Of a stretch of 57,865 bases of DNA, positions 31,848 to 40,100 are shown piece after piece. The notes under the pieces were generated by a model that saw only the letters and a program-made list of their open reading frames with translations, made no database searches and was not told where the DNA came from. The stretch is from a virus, in the IMG/VR virus record IMGVR_UViG_3300030101_004515, positions 1 to 57,865 of that record, one strand, 5' to 3'. Every line of letters starts with the position of its first letter. Within the stretch, counting starts at the first letter, position 1. The position numbers were made by a program, and so were the translations under genes.

Positions 31848-32951
31848 CTAGTGTTTAATCTGTTTAGATTTGTTTCTCATTGTAGCGGCGATTTCAGCAA
31901 GCTTAACATTCGAAAGCCTTAGCTTAGCGTTTCTCATTGCCGCTCTACGTTCTCTTCTAAATCTATTTACTATAAACTCTGGAACGTTTTGTTTTGATGA
32001 TAGAATAGCATAAGCAACGTGTTTATATAAAGCTTCTTCTGCCATTTTGTGTATCTGCATTTCTGCATCAGTTCCTAAACCATCGGATATGTAATGCAGA
32101 GTTAATATTTTTTCTGATAAATTACTGCTAAATCCAAACTGACCGTTAGCTTCATCATGTACGAAAACCCCATTAACTTGTAAATGTTCAGGCGTACTTC
32201 CATATCTTCTACCGTAACCTATAATACTATCGCTGTAATCGGAATTGTGTGTAAAATAATCGTTTGCACTTGATGAACCTAATGCCGCGTTTGTTTCAAT
32301 ACCTTCAAATAAAGGAGTTGTTTCATCATCTGTTAATAATAAAGAATCATCAGTATCAAATAAATAGTTTCCGTCTGTATCTTGTAATACTGCTTGTGAA
32401 GGTCTTGATGTTTGATTTGTTGGATATATACGTCTTTCTAAACCATTATCATCTATCCATGATAACTTTACGTAATTAACATAATCTTGGGGCATTGGCA
32501 CTATTAATGTTGAGGGTATTGTAACCTCAAATATTTTTTCAACTCTTGAAACATCATAGCTGAATTCTTGAATTGCTCTTTTCGCATGAAACACTATGTC
32601 TTGTTTAGTAGCATGATCAATTATTTTTCCGTCTCCTACATAGGCCACTAAAAAGTTGTTTACTATGTCTGCTAATGATATATATCTATAGTTACCTGTA
32701 TTTTGATCTTGTAATAAAACTTTTATTACAGCTCCGTTTGCAGGCGCTGATGTAAAAGTAATAACTCCTGAACTGCTATTATAACTATGTAAATCATCAT
32801 CAACTTCATCTCCTGCTATAAATACTCTAAATACAGACTCAGCTGTTGGTAATGGAGTAAAAGTTAATGTAAAGGTTGTAGTAGTTCCGTCCCCTGTAAA
32901 TAATTGTGAGCCTTCAAAATACTCTCTAGCTGATTGTGTAATTAGTCCCAT
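31848..32951 (-). CDS. neck/tail ring protein with N-terminal beta module, 367 aa
   Basis: Residues about 16-88 are the module 'FTGDGTTTTFTLTF' to 'TSAPANGAVI' also found in the neighbouring tail proteins. The remainder has 'ILTLHYISDG' and a helical basic C terminus 'RRERRAAMRNAKLRLSN', resembling crAss-like ring proteins. Placed between the capsid/neck genes and the giant tail protein, it likely joins head to tail. Four bases separate it from the next gene. Confidence 0.55.
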   Translation of the reverse strand: MGLITQSAREYFEGSQLFTGDGTTTTFTLTFTPLPTAESVFRVFIAGDEVDDDLHSYNSSSGVITFTSAPANGAVIKVLLQDQNTGNYRYISLADIVNNFLVAYVGDGKIIDHATKQDIVFHAKRAIQEFSYDVSRVEKIFEVTIPSTLIVPMPQDYVNYVKLSWIDDNGLERRIYPTNQTSRPSQAVLQDTDGNYLFDTDDSLLLTDDETTPLFEGIETNAALGSSSANDYFTHNSDYSDSIIGYGRRYGSTPEHLQVNGVFVHDEANGQFGFSSNLSEKILTLHYISDGLGTDAEMQIHKMAEEALYKHVAYAILSSKQNVPEFIVNRFRRERRAAMRNAKLRLSNVKLAEIAATMRNKSKQIKH

Positions 32952-32954
32952 TTA

Positions 32955-33656
32955 TTATGTATTTTCTTGATTAATTTTTTGCACTTCTTCTTGCTTAGCA
33001 ACTTGCACAACACTCGGGTCTTTTATTGTTACTCCCGCAAAAGCTAATATTTTTATTATTAGTGGTACCTCTTCCGAATCATGCAGTTGAAAGTTAATTG
33101 AATTGCTACTTGAATACGCCATATCCCCATACGTTGCGCCTGAAGTAAATGCCCAGTTAGGGTCAGTTGGCTTGAATATATAGTCTAACGTAGCTGAAGA
33201 TATACTATCTGGCAATATATATATGCTTGAACCCTCCTTATAGTATATAGGATATGTAGTACTCGGTGCTGTTAATTTTGAAGCTGTAATTTGAGGTAAA
33301 TCTGATTTTTGTATCTCTTGTACGGCGGTTGCTCTTGAGCTTGTGCTTATCATTAAGCATTTGTATAGGTTAGCCGGAGTTGTGGCTATTCCGCTGGTGA
33401 ATGTTAAAGTTGAAGACGTTGAGAATAAATCTATTTTTTCTTTTGTGCTTTTAGCAAGATTCGCGTATTCGTCATTTATAGTTCCCGTTTCTTTTCTTGT
33501 TAGGTACCTGTTGTAATCTGAAAAAGATTTTTCAAATAAATCAAGCTGTGCCATTCTGGCAAACCTATTGTATTGATCAGGTGTCATGAATCCTCGTTGC
33601 TCTCTATTAAGAAGAGATAGCACGGTTCTATATACTGTATTTACATTTATGGCCAT
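32955..33656 (-). CDS. neck/tail connector protein, 233 aa
   Basis: Short soluble protein with an N-terminal helix pair 'NTVYRTVLSLLNREQRG', a 'YNRYLTRKETGTINDEYA' stretch and beta-rich C-terminal half ending 'VAKQEEVQKI'. Its position two genes after the capsid and its length fit the head-tail connector or ring proteins of podophages. Family is assigned by context with limited sequence evidence. Confidence 0.5.
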   Translation of the reverse strand: MAINVNTVYRTVLSLLNREQRGFMTPDQYNRFARMAQLDLFEKSFSDYNRYLTRKETGTINDEYANLAKSTKEKIDLFSTSSTLTFTSGIATTPANLYKCLMISTSSRATAVQEIQKSDLPQITASKLTAPSTTYPIYYKEGSSIYILPDSISSATLDYIFKPTDPNWAFTSGATYGDMAYSSSNSINFQLHDSEEVPLIIKILAFAGVTIKDPSVVQVAKQEEVQKINQENT

Positions 33657-33678
33657 ATTATTATTTATTATAGCCTTT

Positions 33679-33694
33679 GGCCCAGTTAAGGGCC
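33679..33694 (-). other. GC hairpin between late genes
   Basis: Perfect 5-bp stem GGCCC/GGGCC with a six-base loop in the 52-base gap before the connector gene. There is no T run on the - strand after it, so it is not a canonical terminator; mRNA processing or protection is possible. Confidence 0.4.
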
Positions 33695-33708
33695 GTGACT
33701 ATTATTGA

Positions 33709-34527
33709 CTATTTTAATCTTTTTTCAACAGCCGTGTATATTTCAACCCCTTCATCGGTTTTGAAGAATGCTGTTAAAGCTGAATATGGGTTTTCTTCAT
33801 AAGGAACAGTAACTAATTTTTTATTATTTGATCCCCATGTAAAGGTTCTTTGGTCAGCTGAAAGTTTTATGATACCCGCTTCAACTGCTCTGATTCCCAT
33901 ATTTCTAATTTTTATGTTTTCGTCAGAGGCGAGTTCTATGAACATTCTAGGATCTCTCTTGGCTAGATTAATCAAATCGCGTTTAAGTTCCTTAGAAGTC
34001 ATCTGAGATGCCTTATTTCCGACCTCTGTACGCACTATAGCCTCAATCTGGTCAATTTCCATGTCCATTGCTATGTTTAAGGCGTCGACTTCCATTTCTA
34101 TAAAGTCCAGATCGTCTTCTGCCTGCGCAGCCGGATCAAATTCAAAAAACAAATTATCTCTTTGCGGATGATAAAGCGATAATAGTTTCTGTAAAGTTTG
34201 TTTAGATTTAGGAACTGTAAGTTGCCCGTCTTCAAAAGTTATGTGTTCCAACTTGGAGTCTCCTATAAACTCATCTACAAAAGGTGTTTTTTGATTTGCT
34301 GTATATTTTAGTTCTCTTTCATATCCCTTTTCTTCGTCGAAGTAATATATGTTAGAGCTTTTTATTGTATAAGTAAGCGGTGATAAACCGTCTTTTAAGA
34401 CATATATTCTGTCTTTTATTTGCCATGTAGGTTTTGATGCTACCGGCTCTTGTTGAATTATTTCTTTAACCGGTGCTTCTGCAACGATTGTTTCTTCGCT
34501 CTTTTGAGCTTTTGCTTTTTTTGCCAT
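33709..34527 (-). CDS. virion-associated protein next to capsid, 272 aa
   Basis: Unrecognised function, but a familiar sequence type in marine phages: N-terminal acidic tail, then 'IKDRIYVLKDGLSPLTYTIKS', 'IYYFDEEKGYERELKYT', 'LQKLLSLYHPQRDN', and a C-terminal 'ENPYSALTAFFKTDEG'. It directly follows the capsid gene and a terminator-like hairpin, so it may be a head or neck component. The upstream TTATATTATATTAT sequence is shared with the scaffold gene leader. Confidence 0.5.
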   Translation of the reverse strand: MAKKAKAQKSEETIVAEAPVKEIIQQEPVASKPTWQIKDRIYVLKDGLSPLTYTIKSSNIYYFDEEKGYERELKYTANQKTPFVDEFIGDSKLEHITFEDGQLTVPKSKQTLQKLLSLYHPQRDNLFFEFDPAAQAEDDLDFIEMEVDALNIAMDMEIDQIEAIVRTEVGNKASQMTSKELKRDLINLAKRDPRMFIELASDENIKIRNMGIRAVEAGIIKLSADQRTFTWGSNNKKLVTVPYEENPYSALTAFFKTDEGVEIYTAVEKRLK

Positions 34528-34563
34528 GATATAATATAATATAAGTTAATAAAAAGTAAAGCT

Positions 34564-34591
34564 AGGGTGTTAATCCAATTGATCACACCCT
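34564..34591 (-). terminator. terminator-like hairpin downstream of the capsid gene
   Basis: A 7-bp stem AGGGTGT/ACACCCT with a 14-base loop that can extend by a 3-bp inner helix. On the - strand it is followed by a T-rich run (AGCTTTACTTTTTAT). It lies in the 81-base gap after the major capsid protein and could cut transcription of downstream genes to a lower level. Confidence 0.55.
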
Positions 34592-34608
34592 GCTCTACTA
34601 TGAAAAAT

Positions 34609-36057
34609 TTAAGAAGTTAATAACATAAAGTTGTTAGCACCTTGTGTAATTAAACATCTTTCTGATAGGTAGTGAACCTCCATTGCATCTAGATCAGAAC
34701 TGAAGTTTCCTCCAACTGAACCAGTTGTCCAAGATTTCATTTTTCTATCATCAGTTTGAGAAGCTCTATATCTTACGTGTAAGAAAGGTCTCTTAATGTT
34801 TTTACCAAGAATTTGGTCATAAACAGTAGACGTACCTGCTGGTACGATAATACCTCTAATATCGTTTTCGATAATACCTCTTGTTGAACCGTCATTTAAG
34901 TATTTCCAGTCAGTTTTGTAGAAGTCATAAGAACCTCTTCTGAAACCAGAGAAACCTAAGTTAAGCGCCATATCTTCGCTGTTTGAGAATACACCGTAAG
35001 ATGTACCACCCGCACCGTAAGAATTTTGCGTAGCTAGCATGTCATCAATCGCTAGAGATACGTCTCTGTTGATGAATAGCATGTTTTCTTCGATCGCACC
35101 TTGAGCGTCAAATTTCTTAAGAATGTTATCAAACGAACCTAAGTCATCTGTTGGAGATGTACCAGCGATACCTGTTGTGATGTGACCTCTTGCAGTTACT
35201 GCTGCAAAAAGACCTTCAGTCCCAGCTGTATCGTTAGCCGCTGCAGTACCAAGTAGTGAGTCAACACCACCGTTTGCTTTAGCGAATTCACCTTCAATCA
35301 TTGCCATCTCAATGTTGTCTTCGAATCTTTGTCTTGTGTCACCTTCAGCTTTTAAGTACCATAGGTAACCTGATTGTCCTTGCTCACCAGTTACTTCAAC
35401 CCATCCAATTTGAGAAGCGTCAGATCCTGAAACTTCGTACTTATCTTTGATGATAATAGGCTTGTTAGTTAAAGAAGCGAACTGTGGCTGTACCGCGTTG
35501 CTCATTCCTGAAGTTCCTTTCTTAAATTCAGAACCAAATACGAATAAGTCACACGTTGCTGTTCCGTCGTCGTCAGTTGTTACGAAACCTGATACAGCAC
35601 CAACTGTTGCACCTCCTGAATAAGGAATTGCAGTTAATGTTGTATTGTCAGCTGCTACTGCAGAAACGTAAGCTTTGATTACTGTAGGAGATGTTTGGTT
35701 ATCGCTTAATACGATAGTTTGACCAACTCTTACTGCGTGAGTTCCTGAAGAAGCAATTGTGATTACACCTGTGTTAGCTACCGCCGCACCTGTGTATGAT
35801 AAATGTAGTCTACCTTGCTCAGACCAAACTACTTGGTCAGAAGTCATAGGCATTTCAGCGCTTACCATTCTTAAGAAAGAAGCTATAGATCTGTTTCCAA
35901 ATACTTCAACTTCTTGCTCGTATAAGTCTGGTAAATACTGCTGAGACCAGTCGTTTGAACCACCTGTAAATGATAGGTAGTTTGACGATAATGTCTGTTT
36001 AGCCGGTGCAGGAGTTGAATTCAACGAGGCACCAGCGCTTGGAGTTATTGCTGCCAT
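34609..36057 (-). CDS. major capsid protein, 482 aa
   Basis: Assigned from position (after portal and scaffold, before neck proteins), size and the N-terminal arm 'NSTPAPAKQTLSSNYLSF', 'YLPDLYEQEVEVFGNR' and later 'FINRDVSLAIDDML'. It has the mixed alpha/beta composition of an HK97-fold capsid of about 480 residues, like crAss-like and related podophages. C-terminal 'PFLHVRYRASQTDDRKM' and 'DAMEVHYLSERCL' are typical capsid core strands. A terminator-like hairpin follows. No Shine-Dalgarno is visible upstream of the ATG, only A/T-rich sequence. Confidence 0.8.
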   Translation of the reverse strand: MAAITPSAGASLNSTPAPAKQTLSSNYLSFTGGSNDWSQQYLPDLYEQEVEVFGNRSIASFLRMVSAEMPMTSDQVVWSEQGRLHLSYTGAAVANTGVITIASSGTHAVRVGQTIVLSDNQTSPTVIKAYVSAVAADNTTLTAIPYSGGATVGAVSGFVTTDDDGTATCDLFVFGSEFKKGTSGMSNAVQPQFASLTNKPIIIKDKYEVSGSDASQIGWVEVTGEQGQSGYLWYLKAEGDTRQRFEDNIEMAMIEGEFAKANGGVDSLLGTAAANDTAGTEGLFAAVTARGHITTGIAGTSPTDDLGSFDNILKKFDAQGAIEENMLFINRDVSLAIDDMLATQNSYGAGGTSYGVFSNSEDMALNLGFSGFRRGSYDFYKTDWKYLNDGSTRGIIENDIRGIIVPAGTSTVYDQILGKNIKRPFLHVRYRASQTDDRKMKSWTTGSVGGNFSSDLDAMEVHYLSERCLITQGANNFMLLTS

Positions 36058-36076
36058 TTTATATTTTAATTAATGA

Positions 36077-37291
36077 TTATTTTTTTAATTTAATTCGTAG
36101 CTTACTGCTATCATCGCCTGATATTGCTCTTACTTTGATTCCTCCTGATTCAACAACTCCTGAACTAGTTTGTCGCGGGTCCATATTTATGTTTTTGGAC
36201 TCGGCTGCGATTTCCTTTACAGCTTCTGTTTTACCAAGTTGATAAAAGTGATTAGCAATGCTATCGGCGTTTTTAGCGGCAAATAATGCTTTATGATAAC
36301 CATATCCATCTTTAAGAGTTCTGTTCTCGTCTAGGTAACTACCAATAACGTTCATAACATCCATTTGGGTATTTTTAACATTGTCAACATCTTTCAATTT
36401 ATATCTGAATGTTTTATTGTCAATATTGAAATCAAAACCTTTGAATTCCTGATTGAAAACTTCATTCGTTTTTAGTTTAAATTGATTTGTCGCTTTTTCT
36501 TGTTGTTGAGCAATTTCTTGTTGCTCAGTATTGTATCTATTAAAAAAGTCTACAGCCTTCTGCTGTTCTCTGCTTAGGCCTCCCGTATTTTTAACTTCTT
36601 TATAGTATTGGTTTTTCTGACTTTCTAGATATTGTTTTGCTTTTGCAACTTCTTCTTTGTAAGCAAGCTCTTTTCTTTTAATATCTATAGGGTCGTCTAT
36701 TTCTTTGTCGAATGAATAATTATCTTCTATTAAGAAGTTAGCTTCGTCCGATGTCAAGTGAGGTTTAGTTATCGAATAATATTCTTTAATTAAATCTTTA
36801 TTATCTAAATCCCCATAATTTTTGTTTAGCCTTATGTAATCCTCCATGGACCCTCCTGTCTCATTCATAAAGTTGACAAGTTCTAAAACACCCTCAGGTA
36901 CGTTTATTTCAGGCTGTTCGACCGGTGGCGATTGCTGAATAGGTTGTTCTTCCTTAACCGGCTCCTCTTGAGTTTGTTCGGTTTTTTCAACTTCTTCTAC
37001 TATCGCTTCTTCTTTTTCTTCTTCTTTTTGACTTTCTCCGGCAGGCTCTTCAGGCTGCGTTTCGTCTTCTTTACGTACTTCTTCGCTAGCTTCGGATCCG
37101 TCGCGAACAGGAACCTCATCTGCGCTTTGCTCTTCAGTGGCATCTTTTTCTTCTTTAGGTTTTCTTAAATCTACTTTGGCTATCTCTTCGACGCCAGTAT
37201 CAAATCCCATTTTTTTCAGGGCTTTGGTTTCTTTTTCAGCTGCAGATGGGTTTTCTTCCTCTACAACTTTTGCTTTTGTTTCTTCTGACAT
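36077..37291 (-). CDS. scaffolding protein, 404 aa
   Basis: The N-terminal 150 residues are extremely acidic and disorder-prone, with long Glu/Gln-rich runs and Pro ('EEPVKEEQPIQQSPPVEQPE'). Then come helical segments ('SLTSDEANFLIED' type) and a basic C terminus 'SKLRIKLKK'. An acidic-helical protein with a basic tail placed just before the capsid gene is the usual form of a phage scaffold that guides capsid assembly. The basic C terminus would contact the capsid. No protease is visible nearby. Confidence 0.75.
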   Translation of the reverse strand: MSEETKAKVVEEENPSAAEKETKALKKMGFDTGVEEIAKVDLRKPKEEKDATEEQSADEVPVRDGSEASEEVRKEDETQPEEPAGESQKEEEKEEAIVEEVEKTEQTQEEPVKEEQPIQQSPPVEQPEINVPEGVLELVNFMNETGGSMEDYIRLNKNYGDLDNKDLIKEYYSITKPHLTSDEANFLIEDNYSFDKEIDDPIDIKRKELAYKEEVAKAKQYLESQKNQYYKEVKNTGGLSREQQKAVDFFNRYNTEQQEIAQQQEKATNQFKLKTNEVFNQEFKGFDFNIDNKTFRYKLKDVDNVKNTQMDVMNVIGSYLDENRTLKDGYGYHKALFAAKNADSIANHFYQLGKTEAVKEIAAESKNINMDPRQTSSGVVESGGIKVRAISGDDSSKLRIKLKK

Positions 37292-37340
37292 AATATAATA
37301 TAATAATTTATTCTTTTACTAAAGGTAAGAATAATTAACC

Positions 37341-37658
37341 TTATGATCCTTGATACGCAACTATTGTTCCCGAGTTTACGTCTATTTCAGTCCATCGACC
37401 GTAAATAGTGCATCCTTTAGGGAACGTAACGCTATCAACGACTATTCCGTTTGATCCAGCTCCAATGCCTTCAGTGTTAACGTACGCTGTAGCACTTTCC
37501 GCTACAAGCCCGCTTGCGCTGTCAAATACAGTATCAGTTAGCATTGTTATAGCTACAAAAACATTTCCTGAATCAGGTGTTATTGCAGATGAACTTGCTG
37601 TTGTGTAAGTTGAACCGTTTATACTTCCGGTCCAATCATTTCTTGGTACTTTGCTCAT
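37341..37658 (-). CDS. small head-associated protein, 105 aa
   Basis: Beta-rich 105-residue protein with 'RNDWTGSINGSTYTTAS' and 'PKGCTIYGRWTEIDV'. Lies between portal and scaffold, a common place for decoration or head-stabilising proteins. No catalytic motif and no signal peptide. Function inferred from position only. Confidence 0.5.
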   Translation of the reverse strand: MSKVPRNDWTGSINGSTYTTASSSAITPDSGNVFVAITMLTDTVFDSASGLVAESATAYVNTEGIGAGSNGIVVDSVTFPKGCTIYGRWTEIDVNSGTIVAYQGS

Positions 37659-37676
37659 GTTTTATTTATTTAATTG

Positions 37677-40100
37677 TTATCTAGGTTCAAATTGTTCTAA
37701 ACCAAATCCTCCTAAATTATCAAACCCACTTGATTCAAAATTTTTCGGAGGCGTGTTATTTTTTCTTTGCTCTATCAATTCAGACTGTTGAGTTGCCTGT
37801 ATTTTAGTTCTTTCGTCTTTTCTATCTTCACGGAACTTGTCTTTATCATTAATCACTCGTAAATCCATTTCTTTAAGCTTCACGTTTAACTGAAACTCGT
37901 GTAGCATAAGCTCTTTCTTAATAGCCGCCTCTCTTTCTAATTTTTTAATATCAAACTCTGTTTGAGCTTGATTCATTTTTACTTTATTTTCAGTCATTAC
38001 TTGATTCTTTTGAATATCTACAGCGGCAGCAGCTTCAGCAGCTTTTGCATTCGACTCAGACTGCAATTCTATATTTCTTCTTGAAACAGCTTGATCTCTT
38101 TCCTGCTTTTTTCTTTTTCTTAATTTTAATAGCTCATTAGCAAGCTTTAAATTTTTGATATTTCTTACATCAATTGCGTCTTCAAGATTAATCTGTTCTT
38201 TTTGCAATGAGACTTGTATGTTATTTTCTAATAGCTGCTTTTCTTCTTCGTCAGGTGTTAATTCTAAAAATATTCCAAAATCATGCAAATGCAATTCTTG
38301 TACTTCCTCTAAATTAGCAACATTAAATCTTCCTAAAGAATTTATAAAAGAATTTTTTGTATTAGCAAATTCTAAAACATCCGAAATACGCAAACTAATA
38401 GCTTCCGCTGTTTTTAAAGAAAGATATAATCCTGATTGTAATACGTGCCTTGTTGCCGTATTAGAATTAGCAGCAGCTAATTTTTGCAATCCAACTAAAG
38501 AGTTTTTATCAGGTAATGATCCGTCTCTTGCTTCATTCAACCCTGTTACATCTCTCATATTTTGTAAATAGTAATTATATGCTGTAATAAGAGATTGAAT
38601 TTTACCCCCACCATTTCCGCTTTGTAATTCCTGTATTGGAACTCTTCCGTTATTAAACTCTCCATCTTGTGTCATTGATCTTCCAATAACAGACCCTGTT
38701 TGAAAAAACATATTCAAAGCTTCTTGAGGATTATAATTAGTTCCATTCCCTAAATCAACTTCAGCAATACCATCTGCATCTAAGAATACTCCATCTGGCA
38801 CCATTCTTGATAAAACTTGCTGTAACTTTAAATGTGTTAATTGAATCATGTCTGCGAATGTTGTCATTCTACTAACAAGTGATTCTAATCTACCCTTATA
38901 CATTCTGGGCGCTACGATATTATAAGACATTTGAACTTTTGTAGTATCAGACTTAGGCCTTGTCATATTTTCCGCCATTTGCCAACTTAAAATATTTTCA
39001 CTACCAATTATTTTTGCCCCACAATATAAAACCTCAATAGCCCTATCTACTTTTTCAAATCTTGATCTTTGATCAGCAGGAGGGTTAAAGGTGTCATCTT
39101 TTTTAATTGCTTTTTTACCGCCAGAAACAGTTTCTTTAATTTTATAAGTCTGGCTTCTATATGTTTTATACTCAAAGTATAACACATAAACGTATCCATC
39201 GTCGTCTCCGTCTAACGCTCCGTATGATTTATTATATAGAAGAGCTCCTGAGCCTAACCCGTTATCTTCTATATTTTTTATCTCTTCATCAGTTATTTCT
39301 GGAAATTGTTTTTTAAGCTCTACTATGCTCAGTTTTTTTATTTCTCCCACATAATATAAATCATCAAAGTAAGGTGATTCCGTAAAGGAATAAACTATAT
39401 CAGCTGGATCAACGTAATTTATAGTTATTCCTTCTGCTTTGTTAAATCCATTTTTTGCACAAGCCATTCCTATAACCGCTATATCATAATCAAGTCGCTT
39501 CTTTGTTAACTCATATTTATTTTTATCCATAACATTATTTATGGCTTCTTCTTGCGCTATTTCAATTCCTTGCTTATATTCAAGTTGCATATGAACACTA
39601 AGTTCATTTTCATCATAAGGAAGTTTTGTGGGATCTGTTTTATAAATATCTACGCCTAATCTGGTTTGTACCGCATCAATATACTCTTTTGATTTCATGT
39701 CTCTGAGTATATTTGACATATAGTTATTTCTTTTTTCGATTGAACTTGGATCTTGTGAATACGCCTTTATATCATAAGTTCTTTCTGCAATACCATTTAC
39801 TACTATGTCTACAAACTTTGGAATGATAGGTACAGGTTTCCAATCTAAATTTAAATAAGATAAATCTCCATTTATTGAAAGTTCATCTTTATACTTTTGT
39901 ATTGATTGCTCTCCCCTTGCATACAATCTTAATCTATGAAAGTTTTCACGATTAGACTGATACCTTGAAGTACCGGAATCCTTTTTAAACCATTCCGATT
40001 CAATAGCTCTCCCTATCTTCTTACCATACTCTATGCTAGCTTTTTCTGCGTCAGATACTGACATACTCGGAAATAATCCTGTTGGGTGTGACTTTGCCAT
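37677..40100 (-). CDS. portal protein, 807 aa
   Basis: Forms the dodecameric ring through which DNA enters and leaves the head. Recognised by size, position immediately after the large terminase (no gap), and sequence style: N-terminal 'FHRLRLYARGEQSI', 'KPVPIIPKFVDIVVNGI', later 'AAANSNTATRHVLQSGLYLSL'. The last 160 residues are Lys/Glu/Gln-rich helix ('MTENKVKMNQAQTEFDIK'), probably a barrel. The proportions resemble crAss-like portals, which are also about 800 residues. Confidence 0.85.
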   Translation of the reverse strand: MAKSHPTGLFPSMSVSDAEKASIEYGKKIGRAIESEWFKKDSGTSRYQSNRENFHRLRLYARGEQSIQKYKDELSINGDLSYLNLDWKPVPIIPKFVDIVVNGIAERTYDIKAYSQDPSSIEKRNNYMSNILRDMKSKEYIDAVQTRLGVDIYKTDPTKLPYDENELSVHMQLEYKQGIEIAQEEAINNVMDKNKYELTKKRLDYDIAVIGMACAKNGFNKAEGITINYVDPADIVYSFTESPYFDDLYYVGEIKKLSIVELKKQFPEITDEEIKNIEDNGLGSGALLYNKSYGALDGDDDGYVYVLYFEYKTYRSQTYKIKETVSGGKKAIKKDDTFNPPADQRSRFEKVDRAIEVLYCGAKIIGSENILSWQMAENMTRPKSDTTKVQMSYNIVAPRMYKGRLESLVSRMTTFADMIQLTHLKLQQVLSRMVPDGVFLDADGIAEVDLGNGTNYNPQEALNMFFQTGSVIGRSMTQDGEFNNGRVPIQELQSGNGGGKIQSLITAYNYYLQNMRDVTGLNEARDGSLPDKNSLVGLQKLAAANSNTATRHVLQSGLYLSLKTAEAISLRISDVLEFANTKNSFINSLGRFNVANLEEVQELHLHDFGIFLELTPDEEEKQLLENNIQVSLQKEQINLEDAIDVRNIKNLKLANELLKLRKRKKQERDQAVSRRNIELQSESNAKAAEAAAAVDIQKNQVMTENKVKMNQAQTEFDIKKLEREAAIKKELMLHEFQLNVKLKEMDLRVINDKDKFREDRKDERTKIQATQQSELIEQRKNNTPPKNFESSGFDNLGGFGLEQFEPR

